Assembly: GCA_023427865.1 (NCBI GenBank) | Contig: JAEYZV010000375.1 | Span: 1-8,934, forward strand | Source of the DNA: Acidobacteriota bacterium | GTDB taxonomy: Bacteria; Acidobacteriota; Vicinamibacteria; Vicinamibacterales; Vicinamibacteraceae | Direction: 5' to 3' | DNA length: 8,934 nt | In this document: positions 1 to 6,413 of the stretch, one piece after another | Layout: each line of letters begins with the position of its first letter | Numbering within the stretch: the stretch's first letter is position 1 | Translations under genes and position numbers: made by a program | The notes under the pieces: generated by a model | Databases searched by the model: none | What the model was told of the DNA's origin: nothing | Seen by the model: the letters and a program-made list of their open reading frames with translations, nothing else

Positions 1-666
1 ACGATCGCTGGCGTAGGCGATCGCCGAGCCATCGGGCGACCACGCCGGGAAGGCGTCGAGTGCGGCTGAGGACGTGATCTGGGTGCGGCGCGGTGCGGCC
101 GATGTGTCGTCGAGGCTCGACGCGCGCCAGGCCAGGACCAGCGCGAAGAGGGCGAGCAGGGCGAAGCCGGCGGCCCACAGCGGATGGGAGGAGGGAGCAG
201 CAGGACTGGTTGACGGCGCACCGGAAGACAGACCGGGGCGCCGTTCGACGAGTGGGGCCGTAGTCCTTGCGCCGGGTGGGCCGCTCTCGGCCGGCAGTCC
301 GCCGGGCGGACCCGGCGGCGCGGCGGCAGGGGGGTGCCCCACGCGCGTGACGGGCACGATGAACCGATAGCCGCGGGTCGGCACCGTCTCGATGTATCTC
401 GCACCGCGCGCGACATCGCCGACGCCACGACGGATCTGTGCCACGACGCGGGCGACCGCATTGTCGGTGACGTAGACGCCCGCCCAGACGGTGTCGAGCA
501 CCTCCTGCTTGGTGACCAGGGCGCCGTTCCGGGAGGCGAGCAGGACCAGGAGATCGTAGGCCTTGGGCTCGAGCGGCACGGGCGTGCCCGCCTTCGACAC
601 CCGACCCGCGCGCAGGTCGATGACGACGTCGTCGAATTGATAGAAAAGGACTTCGGCCGTCATCAT
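1..666 (-). CDS. Membrane-anchored winged-helix regulator with PD40/TolB-like repeats (C-terminus beyond the window)
   Basis: Reading the minus strand from an ATG at 666 gives 222 codons with no stop down to the left edge, so the C-terminus is missing. Residues about 5-105 are an OmpR/PhoB-type winged helix: the LEPKAYDLLVLLA helix near 32-44, W61 in the QEVLDTVWAG segment, a recognition helix about 68-80, and the wing motif YIETVPTRGYRF (91-102). A proline/glycine/serine-rich linker (about 106-160) leads to one hydrophobic segment (about 163-180), and then to a sequence ending FPAWSPDGSAIAYASDR, the classic PD40 propeller repeat. There is no receiver domain, so it resembles one-component CadC-like regulators: DNA-binding domain in the cytoplasm, propeller probably outside. 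An in-frame stop lies at 690-688. ATG 663 is an equally possible start, and no strong ribosome site is visible. It is divergent from the transporter gene and may control it (inference). The ligand is unknown. Confidence 0.85.
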   Translation of the reverse strand, partial: MMTAEVLFYQFDDVVIDLRAGRVSKAGTPVPLEPKAYDLLVLLASRNGALVTKQEVLDTVWAGVYVTDNAVARVVAQIRRGVGDVARGARYIETVPTRGYRFIVPVTRVGHPPAAAPPGPPGGLPAESGPPGARTTAPLVERRPGLSSGAPSTSPAAPSSHPLWAAGFALLALFALVLAWRASSLDDTSAAPRRTQITSSAALDAFPAWSPDGSAIAYASDR

Positions 667-737
667 CGAATCATCATCCCAATCCGATCAACTCCGTCAT
701 CGAGGCGGTCAGCGCCCCACGGTAGCGTGGCGTCTGC
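667..737. promoter_or_regulatory. Short divergent intergenic region with a small inverted repeat
   Basis: These 71 bp separate two divergently transcribed genes and must hold at least part of the control region for both. No convincing -35/-10 pair is visible on either strand. The one structured element is CCACG-GTAG-CGTGG at 717-730, seven bases before the transporter's ATG. It has 5-bp arms and a 4-bp spacer, and could be an operator half-site pair or a hairpin near the start codon. Neither role is shown by the sequence, and an arm of 5 bp can arise by chance in GC-rich DNA. Confidence 0.35.
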
Positions 738-3014
738 ATGACCATGCTTCCCAACACCGCCCAGACAGCCCCATCCCCGGCTGCCCGCCGCGGGATCCTT
801 TCAGCGCCACGCCAGGACGTGCTCTCGTCGCTGGTCGTCTTCCTCATAGCGGTCCCGCTCTCGCTCGGGATCGCACTCGCCTCTGGCGCTCCGATCATGG
901 CCGGCCTCATCGCCGGCATCGTCGGAGGTCTCGTTGCCGGCCTCATCGCGGGCGCGCCGCTTCAGGTTACAGGACCGGCGGCCGGTCTCACAGCCATCGT
1001 GTTCGGCCTCGTGGAGCAACTGGGCGACTGGCGTCTCGTCTGCGCGGCCGTGGTCGTCGGCGGCATCATCCAGGTGGTGCTCGGTGCGGCGCGTGTGGCC
1101 CGTGTCTGCCTCGCGGTGTCGCCCGCGGTCGTCCACGGCATGCTCGCGGGCATCGGCATCACCATCGCTCTCGCTCAGCTGCACGTCATTCTAGGCGGAG
1201 CGCCGGAGAGCCACGCGATCACGAACCTGCTCGCCCTCCCGGCGCAGTTGATCGATCTGCATGCGCCGGCGGCCTTCCTGGGCCTGGCGACGATTGCCCT
1301 CCTGCTCGCGTGGCAGTGGGCCCCCCGGCCATTGTCGGCCGTTCCCGCGTCGCTCGTCGCCGTCATGGCCGCGACCGGCGCCTCGGTCGTGCTCGGTCTG
1401 GACGTGGCGCGGATCGACCTTCAGGGCGGCTTCTCGAGCGGTTTGCAGTTTGCCCTGTGGCCGAACGCGGCGATGTGGCCGGCTGTGCTGCTCGGCGGCA
1501 TCACCGTGGCTGCCGTTGCCAGCGTTGAATCACTGCTGTGCGCGGTCGCGACCGACAAGCTCCATTCGGGACCGCGGGCAAACCTGGACCGTGAACTCGT
1601 GGGTCAGGGGGTCGCCAACACCCTCTCCGGTCTGCTCGGCGGACTGCCGGTGACGGGCGTGATCGTCCGCTCGTCGGCCAACATCCAGGCCGGCGCGCAG
1701 ACGCAGCTGTCGGCGATCCTCCACAGCGTGTGGATCCTGCTGTTCGTCGTCTTCCTCGGCTGGGGCATCGAGCTGATTCCGCTGGCGGTGCTTGCGGGCC
1801 TGCTGGTGCACGTCGGCATCCGCCTCGTGGACGCGCACCACATCCGGCGGCTCATGACCTTCCGCGAGGCGATGGTCTACCTGGTCACGGTCGGGGGTGT
1901 TGTCGGCATCGGCCTGCTGCCGGGCATCGCCCTCGGCCTGGCGCTCGCGGTCGTGCTGCTGCTGCGGAAGCTGTCGGCGACCACCGTCGCGGTAGACGTC
2001 GCAGACGGCAAGTGCCACCTGCGGATCGGCGGGTCCCTGACGTTCGTCGGCATCCCGCAGTTGACGACGGCGCTCGCCAGGGTGCCGCCGGGGATGCATG
2101 TGGACGTCGATCTGATGGTCGACTTCATGGACCACGCCGCGTTCGAGGTGCTGCACGATTGGCGGCTGATGTACGAGCGGCTCGGAGGGAAGGTCGACAT
2201 CGACGAACTACACGAGGCCTGGTACGCCAATGCGGCCAACGGCACGCCGTTCCGCGGCAAGTCACGCCTCGACGGACTCATCGGCGCGATGCGTCGCCGG
2301 GCGCGGAAGGAAAGCATCACGGGGGTGGCCGAGGCGCGGGAGACGAGTGAGCCGCTGACGCGCGCGGCCGCTGCGTTCAATGCGCTGACCTCGCGCGAGG
2401 TCAAGCCACTGCTCAGCCACCTGGCCGACGTGGGGCAGACGCCCCAGGCGCTGTTCATCACGTGTGGCGACTCCCGCATCGTCCCGGCTGATCTCGCCCA
2501 CGCCGATCCGGGTGACCTCTTCGTGCTGCGCAACATCGGCAACATCGTGCCGGTCTGGAGCGACAAGCCCGGTGCTGACGACTCGGTCGGTGCGGGCCTC
2601 GAGTTCGCAGTGGACGTCCTGAAGATCCACAGCATCGTCGTGTGCGGCCATTCGGAATGCGGGGCGATGAAAGCCCTGCTCGCCGGGCACGAGCAACTCG
2701 GCGGGTCGCTCGGGCGCTGGCTCGCACACGGCGCGTCATCGCTCGAACGCTACGCCCGGCACGTCGGGCCGCCGAGTTCGACGACGCCGCACAACCATCT
2801 GGCGCGCTGCAACGTGGTGGAGCAGCTGGAACGGCTCCGCACCTACCCGTGTGTCGAGCGGGCGCTGGCGTCGGGTCACCTGCGGTTGTACGGCTGGTTC
2901 TTCGACCTGAAGCGGGCGAAGGTGACGGTGTGGGACGAAGCGACCGGTCGCTTCGTCGACGCCGGCGAGCAGGCCACCAACATCGTCGAACCGACCATCT
3001 CGGTCCCGGCCTAG
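738..3014 (+). CDS. SulP-family anion (probably bicarbonate) transporter fused to STAS and beta-carbonic anhydrase
   Basis: A 758-residue three-part protein. Residues about 20-409 are the SulP membrane domain: many hydrophobic segments, with SulP-like stretches such as VPLSLGIALASGAPIMAGL near the N-terminus and GLLGGLPVTGVIVRSSANI mid-domain. Residues about 412-510 resemble a STAS domain (DFMDHAAFEVL near 462). Residues about 545-758 are a beta-class carbonic anhydrase, with C576-x-D578-x-R580 and the H638-x2-C641 pair, so the three zinc ligands and the Asp/Arg dyad are present. SulP members carry sulfate, bicarbonate or other anions. SulP-carbonic anhydrase fusions, such as the similarly sized Rv3273 of Mycobacterium tuberculosis, are usually read as bicarbonate carriers with a cytoplasmic enzyme that converts CO2 and bicarbonate. 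The substrate here is inferred. The start is ATG 738, with ATG 744 as an alternative; neither has a clear Shine-Dalgarno site. It probably forms a single-gene unit, since the next gene is convergent. Confidence 0.93.
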   Translation: MTMLPNTAQTAPSPAARRGILSAPRQDVLSSLVVFLIAVPLSLGIALASGAPIMAGLIAGIVGGLVAGLIAGAPLQVTGPAAGLTAIVFGLVEQLGDWRLVCAAVVVGGIIQVVLGAARVARVCLAVSPAVVHGMLAGIGITIALAQLHVILGGAPESHAITNLLALPAQLIDLHAPAAFLGLATIALLLAWQWAPRPLSAVPASLVAVMAATGASVVLGLDVARIDLQGGFSSGLQFALWPNAAMWPAVLLGGITVAAVASVESLLCAVATDKLHSGPRANLDRELVGQGVANTLSGLLGGLPVTGVIVRSSANIQAGAQTQLSAILHSVWILLFVVFLGWGIELIPLAVLAGLLVHVGIRLVDAHHIRRLMTFREAMVYLVTVGGVVGIGLLPGIALGLALAVVLLLRKLSATTVAVDVADGKCHLRIGGSLTFVGIPQLTTALARVPPGMHVDVDLMVDFMDHAAFEVLHDWRLMYERLGGKVDIDELHEAWYANAANGTPFRGKSRLDGLIGAMRRRARKESITGVAEARETSEPLTRAAAAFNALTSREVKPLLSHLADVGQTPQALFITCGDSRIVPADLAHADPGDLFVLRNIGNIVPVWSDKPGADDSVGAGLEFAVDVLKIHSIVVCGHSECGAMKALLAGHEQLGGSLGRWLAHGASSLERYARHVGPPSSTTPHNHLARCNVVEQLERLRTYPCVERALASGHLRLYGWFFDLKRAKVTVWDEATGRFVDAGEQATNIVEPTISVPA

Positions 3015-3035
3015 CCGCGGACGCGTCGCTCTGGC

Positions 3036-3065
3036 GCGGGCTGGCGGCAATTGCCGGCGGCCCGC
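3036..3065. terminator. Imperfect 30-bp palindrome between convergent genes, candidate bidirectional terminator
   Basis: The repeat is centred between 3050 and 3051 on AATT. Of 15 pairs, 13 are Watson-Crick, one is G-T and one is a G-G mismatch. The inner perfect core is CGGCAATTGCCG and the outer arms are GCGGGC and GCCCGC. It begins 22 bp after the transporter's stop codon and ends 31 bp before the stop of the opposing glgC gene, where a shared terminator is expected. There is no proper T-run next to it on either strand (only TCTTT near 3091-3095), so it is not a textbook intrinsic terminator. Hairpins lacking a U-tract are often seen in this position in GC-rich genomes, but activity is inferred. 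Confidence 0.55.
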
Positions 3066-3095
3066 ACCGCCTCTCTGCCTGCCTCGACCCTCTTT

Positions 3096-4361
3096 CTAGA
3101 CGACAGTGCCGGGCGCGATCGTCGCGGCTTTCGGGACGATGATGACGCCTTCTCGGATGAAGTAGCCGTTGCCGTCGGCCTCCTGCACGCCGGCCGTGTT
3201 CACCAGGCGCGCGCCATCGCCCACGCGCGCGTTCTTGTCCACGATCACGCGGTCGAGCACCACCTCACGGCCGATACCGAGCGGCACGCCGGTATCGTCT
3301 TCCTCACGGCTGTAGTAATCGGCGCCGAGCAGTACCGAGTTGGTGATGCGGGCGCCCGCCCGCACCTGTGTGCGGATGCCGACCACGGCGCGATCGATTT
3401 CGCAACTGTCGATCACGCAGCCCTCCGCGATCACCGCGCGGTTCACCTTCGCGCCCTGCACCGTCGAGCCGGCGAGGAAGCGCGGGTGCGTGTAGATCGG
3501 GCTCTTCGCGTCGTGGAACGTGAAGGCCGGCCGCGGGTCGGTCAGCTTGAGGTTGGCTTCGAAGAACGAGCCGATCGTGCCCACGTCTTCCCAGTAGCCG
3601 CGGTAGAGCGACGCCCGCACCCGGTGCGTCTTGATGACGGCCGGGATGATCTCCTTGCCGAAGTCGACGGCCTGCGCGTACTGCTCGAGGGCGTCGAGCA
3701 GCACCTGCTTGGTGAACACGTAGATGCCCATCGACGCGATGAACGGCTTCTCGGCCGTGACCCACGACGCGACGCGGCTGTCGCGCGGCACGCTCTGGCC
3801 GATCTCGCCGAGGCGCTGCAGGTTCGGCTTCTCTTCGAACCCCGAGATCTGCCCGGCACCATCGAACAGGAAGATGCCCATCTGGGTGGACGTGTCCGGA
3901 TCGCACGGCTGGGCGGCGATGGTCACGTCGGCGTCCTGCTCGATGTGATCGGTGATCAGGTCGCCGAGGTTCATCCGGTAGAGGTGATCGCCGGCGAGGA
4001 TCAGGATGTGGTCGGCGGGCATGGAGTGGAAGTGCCGCCACGCCTGCCGCACGGCGTCGGCCGTGCCCTGGAACCACGACGTGCTGTCGGGCGTCTGCTC
4101 GGCCGCGAGGATGTCGACGAACCCCTGCGAAAAATGATCGAGCCGGTAGCTCTGGGCGACGTGCCGGTTCAGCGAGGCGGAGTTGAACTGCGTCAACACG
4201 AAGATGCGCCGCAGATTGGCATGGAGGCAATTGCTGACCGGTACGTCGATGAGCCGGTACTTGCCTCCGATGGGCACGGCCGGCTTGGAACGCGTCCAGG
4301 TGAGCGGAAACAGGCGGTTTCCGCGGCCGCCGCCGAGGATGAGGGTGAGCACCGAAGACAT
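3096..4361 (-). CDS. glgC: Glucose-1-phosphate adenylyltransferase (ADP-glucose pyrophosphorylase)
   Basis: A 421-residue enzyme making ADP-glucose from glucose-1-phosphate and ATP, the committed step of bacterial glycogen synthesis in the cytosol. The nucleotidyltransferase domain (about 1-290) shows ILGGGRGNRLFPLT (8-21), the R24/K26 KPAVP segment, WFQGTADAVRQ (96-106), LAGDHLYRMN with the expected metal-binding D125, GFEEKP, and YWEDVGTIGSFFEANL. The C-terminal part reads as a left-handed beta-helix of hexapeptide-like turns. The region VLTQFNSASLNRH (55-67) is closer to plant and cyanobacterial enzymes than to the E. coli type. Length is normal. The start at 4361 is preferred because GGTGG lies 7 bases upstream and homology begins there; an in-frame ATG at 4400 would add 13 unlike residues. 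It stands alone here, with no other glycogen genes in the window. Its control region lies within 4362-4638. Confidence 0.95.
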   Translation of the reverse strand: MSSVLTLILGGGRGNRLFPLTWTRSKPAVPIGGKYRLIDVPVSNCLHANLRRIFVLTQFNSASLNRHVAQSYRLDHFSQGFVDILAAEQTPDSTSWFQGTADAVRQAWRHFHSMPADHILILAGDHLYRMNLGDLITDHIEQDADVTIAAQPCDPDTSTQMGIFLFDGAGQISGFEEKPNLQRLGEIGQSVPRDSRVASWVTAEKPFIASMGIYVFTKQVLLDALEQYAQAVDFGKEIIPAVIKTHRVRASLYRGYWEDVGTIGSFFEANLKLTDPRPAFTFHDAKSPIYTHPRFLAGSTVQGAKVNRAVIAEGCVIDSCEIDRAVVGIRTQVRAGARITNSVLLGADYYSREEDDTGVPLGIGREVVLDRVIVDKNARVGDGARLVNTAGVQEADGNGYFIREGVIIVPKAATIAPGTVV

Positions 4362-4638
4362 GGTGCTGCCACCATAGTGCCCGCCGCATGCCGGTGGCAA
4401 GCGGTACCGGCAGACCCGCAGAGCGAGGGCGGCGTCGCCGACGCGCGCCAGCCCGACACGCGATTGTTAACGTGGAATTTACAGGAGCCCGGTCAACCTC
4501 AGGGATATCATGACGAGTCCTTCGCTTCCGTGCGGAGGCCCTGCGACGGTCCTCGTCCATGCGCGTTCCCCTGCCGTCCATCGTCGGTCATCCGGGTCGC
4601 GCCCGGCGGCCGCCTCGTCGCTCCGTTAGGAGAGTTGT
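4362..4638. promoter_or_regulatory. Divergent control region between glgC and the DUF47-pit genes
   Basis: This 277-bp stretch has no convincing gene. Its most notable part is an AT-rich patch at 4463-4483, unlike the surroundings. It contains TTAACG (4467-4472) and TTTACA (4478-4483), two similar hexamers 11 bp apart, the period of Pho-type regulator boxes. TTTACA could also serve as a -35 element for the rightward genes, but the best -10 candidate, TATCAT (4506-4511), is 22 bp away, which is too far for a standard promoter. On the leftward strand TTGACC (4497-4492) is a possible -35 for glgC without a good -10. Downstream, GACGAG (4512-4517) can pair with CTCGTC (4552-4557), so the leader of the rightward transcript may fold. 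All of these are candidates only. Confidence 0.35.
4628..4633 (+). promoter_or_regulatory. Ribosome binding site for the DUF47 gene
   Basis: AGGAGA lies five bases before GTG 4639. It is the clearest Shine-Dalgarno sequence in the window. It decides the GTG start over the overlapping out-of-frame GTG at 4637. Confidence 0.75.
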
Positions 4639-5259
4639 GTGGCTCGATTCAGCCTGATCCCCAAGGACGGTCGTTTCTTCGACGACTTCATCGCCCTCGC
4701 GCAGGAACTGCGCAAGGCCTCACGCGTGCTCGCGGAGATGCTGGCCACCGAAGCCCCCCGCTGGGAGCTCGCCGATCAGCTGAAGGGTTTCGAGCACCAG
4801 TGCGATCAGATCGCCCACGAGTCGCTGAAACGGATGAACCAGACGTTCGTCACGCCGCTCGATCGCGAGGACATGCATCGCCTGATCCTGTACCTCGACA
4901 ACGTGATGGACATGATGGACGCCGCAGGCGGCTGCGTCCGGCTGTATCGCATCCAGAGCTGCCGGTACGGCGCCCGCGAACTGGCCGACGTCATCGTCCG
5001 CTGCACCGACCAGATCCTGTTTGCGACACAGAAGCTCGAACGCCGGCAGGGGCTCGAGGAGCACGTCGTCGAGATCAACCGCCTGGAGAACGAGGCCGAC
5101 CAGATCCATCGCGAGGCGATCGGCCGGCTGTTCACCGAGGAGCAGAATGCCATCGAGGTCCTGAAGTGGAAGGAAATCCTGGACCTGCTCGAACGCGCCA
5201 CGGACGAATGCGAGGACGTCGCCAACGAGATCGAAGGCGTCGTCGTCAAGTACGCCTGA
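4639..5259 (+). CDS. DUF47 (PhoU-like) accessory protein of the Pit phosphate transporter
   Basis: A 206-residue, all-helical, Glu/Asp-rich cytosolic protein of the DUF47 family, distantly related to PhoU and usually encoded just before a PiT permease. It is known or presumed to modulate Pit activity; in Sinorhizobium meliloti the equivalent orfA-pit pair is the low-affinity phosphate system. PhoU-style acidic/histidine motifs that could hold metal ions are visible: E52-x3-D56-x3-H60 and E150-x3-D154-x2-H157, plus an acidic run ATDECEDVANEIE near 187-199. The N-terminus FSLIPKDGRFFDDF is typical. The start is GTG, chosen for the upstream AGGAGA. The stop is 16 bp before the permease's ATG, so the two are almost surely co-transcribed. 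Family assignment is firm; the precise regulatory role is inferred. Confidence 0.92.
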   Translation: MARFSLIPKDGRFFDDFIALAQELRKASRVLAEMLATEAPRWELADQLKGFEHQCDQIAHESLKRMNQTFVTPLDREDMHRLILYLDNVMDMMDAAGGCVRLYRIQSCRYGARELADVIVRCTDQILFATQKLERRQGLEEHVVEINRLENEADQIHREAIGRLFTEEQNAIEVLKWKEILDLLERATDECEDVANEIEGVVVKYA

Positions 5260-5275
5260 CGTCCAGCCCGACCTC

Positions 5276-6277
5276 ATGGATGCAGCTCTCCTGATCGTCA
5301 TCGGCCTCGTCGCGCTGGCGTTGGTGTTCGACTACATCAACGGCTTCCACGACGCGGCCAACTCCATCGCCACCGTCGTGTCCACGCGCGTGCTGTCCCC
5401 GGGACAGGCAGTCGTGTGGGCGGCGTTCTTCAACTTCGTCGCGGCATTCGCGTTCGGTACCGCCGTCGCCAGGACCGTCGGCGCGGGCATGGTCGATCTC
5501 GATATCGTGACGTTCTCGGTGATCGGCGCCGGCCTCACCGGCGCCATCGTGTGGAACCTGATCACGTGGTACTACGGGTTGCCGACCAGTTCGTCCCACG
5601 CGCTGTTTGGCGGCTATGGCGGGGCGGCAATCGCCAAGGCGGGATTTGCGGCAATCCTCTGGTCCGGGTGGACCAAGACGCTCGTGTTCATCGTCGTCGC
5701 CCCCGCGATCGGGATGCTCGTCGGGCTCTTCATGATGACGTCGACCTTCTGGGTGTTCCGGCGAGCCGCGCCGGCGCGCGTCGACTCGCTGTTCCGGCGG
5801 CTGCAGCTGCTCTCCGCGGCGCTGTTCAGCCTGATGCACGGCGCCAACGACGCGCAGAAGACGATGGGCATCATCACGAGCGTGCTCGTGACCGGCGGCT
5901 ACCTGCAGACGTTCGAGGTGCCGTTCTGGGTGGTGATCGCCGCGCACATCGCCATCGGGCTGGGCACGCTCTCGGGCGGCTGGCGGATCGTCAAGACGAT
6001 GGGCACCAAGATCACCAAGCTCGCGCCCGTCGGGGGCTTTGCCGCCGAGACCGGCGCCGCGGTCGCGATCCTCATCGCGACCGTGCTCGGCGTCGGCATC
6101 AGCACGACCCACACGATCACCGGGGCGATCGTCGGCGTCGGCTCGACGCGACGGCTCTCCGCCGTGCGGTGGGGCGTGGCGGGGCGCATCGTGTGGGCCT
6201 GGATCCTGACGATCCCCGCTGCAGGCATCGTCGGCGCGAGCACCTATTGGCTGCTGGCCATGATCGGCGCGGGCTGA
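5276..6277 (+). CDS. pit: PiT-family low-affinity inorganic phosphate permease
   Basis: A 333-residue membrane protein with about ten hydrophobic segments. PiT carriers move phosphate, probably as neutral metal-phosphate or with a cation, driven by the ion gradient; many also admit arsenate. The two inverted PiT repeats are visible. The N-terminal signature is NGFHDAANSIATVVSTRVL (about 22-40), where the usual GAND is FHDAAN. The second is LMHGANDAQKTMGI (about 186-199). Also present are LPTSSSHALFGG (a conserved PiT stretch) and GVGISTTHTITGAIVGVG near the C-terminus. Length is typical for the shorter bacterial forms. It follows the DUF47 gene by 16 bp with no strong ribosome site, suggesting translational coupling. 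The alternative label pitA is possible, but orthology cannot be set from sequence alone. Confidence 0.94.
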   Translation: MDAALLIVIGLVALALVFDYINGFHDAANSIATVVSTRVLSPGQAVVWAAFFNFVAAFAFGTAVARTVGAGMVDLDIVTFSVIGAGLTGAIVWNLITWYYGLPTSSSHALFGGYGGAAIAKAGFAAILWSGWTKTLVFIVVAPAIGMLVGLFMMTSTFWVFRRAAPARVDSLFRRLQLLSAALFSLMHGANDAQKTMGIITSVLVTGGYLQTFEVPFWVVIAAHIAIGLGTLSGGWRIVKTMGTKITKLAPVGGFAAETGAAVAILIATVLGVGISTTHTITGAIVGVGSTRRLSAVRWGVAGRIVWAWILTIPAAGIVGASTYWLLAMIGAG

Positions 6278-6282
6278 CGCGC

Positions 6283-6298
6283 CGCCAGCCGGCTGGCG
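6283..6298. terminator. Perfect 16-bp palindrome just after pit
   Basis: The sequence CGCCAGCCGGCTGGCG is its own reverse complement and starts five bases after the pit stop codon. As RNA it could form a 6-bp GC stem with a CCGG loop. There is no T-run after it, so a terminator or transcript-stabilising hairpin is only a suggestion. A binding site for a dimeric protein is also possible. Confidence 0.35.
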
Positions 6299-6372
6299 CT
6301 GGCCGGGACATGCGGCCGTTCGCGCCCTTCTGCGATGGCCACCTTCAGCGAAGCCCCTTGACACGACCCTTG

Positions 6373-6390
6373 CGTCACACGATCGTCACA
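6373..6390 (+). promoter_or_regulatory. Candidate PHO box (PhoB/PhoP-type direct repeat) before the phoU-pst operon
   Basis: CGTCACA occurs exactly twice, at 6373-6379 and 6384-6390, separated by CGAT. The 7-bp unit plus 4-bp spacer, giving an 11-bp period, is the architecture of PHO boxes (E. coli unit CTGTCAT), and the GTCA core is shared. It lies 23 bp before the ATG of the phoU fusion gene, the first gene of the Pst cluster, where phosphate-starvation control is expected. TTGACA at 6358-6363 overlaps the upstream side. A weak -10 (TTCAAT, 6400-6405) follows the repeat, which would put transcription start within a few bases of the start codon. Binding by a PhoB homologue is inferred; no phoB gene is in the window. 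Confidence 0.6.
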
Positions 6391-6413
6391 TCCGCGTTCT
6401 TCAATCGACGGGG

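Noticed and set aside
74..741. Two plus-strand frames of 98 and 135 codons.
   Set aside because: They are the reverse side of the winged-helix regulator, whose minus-strand frame has convincing motifs throughout.
4362..4400. Longer glgC start at 4400.
   Set aside because: The added 13 residues match nothing in the family, and the better ribosome site precedes 4361.
3051..5294. A 747-codon open frame on the plus strand.
   Set aside because: It is antisense to glgC and then out of frame over the DUF47 gene; its residue composition is Arg/Asp/His-rich and typical of a shadow frame in GC-rich DNA.
5246..6364. A 372-codon open frame on the minus strand.
   Set aside because: It lies opposite pit, which has clear family motifs; the predicted protein is low-complexity Arg/Asp/Gly-rich with no recognisable domain.
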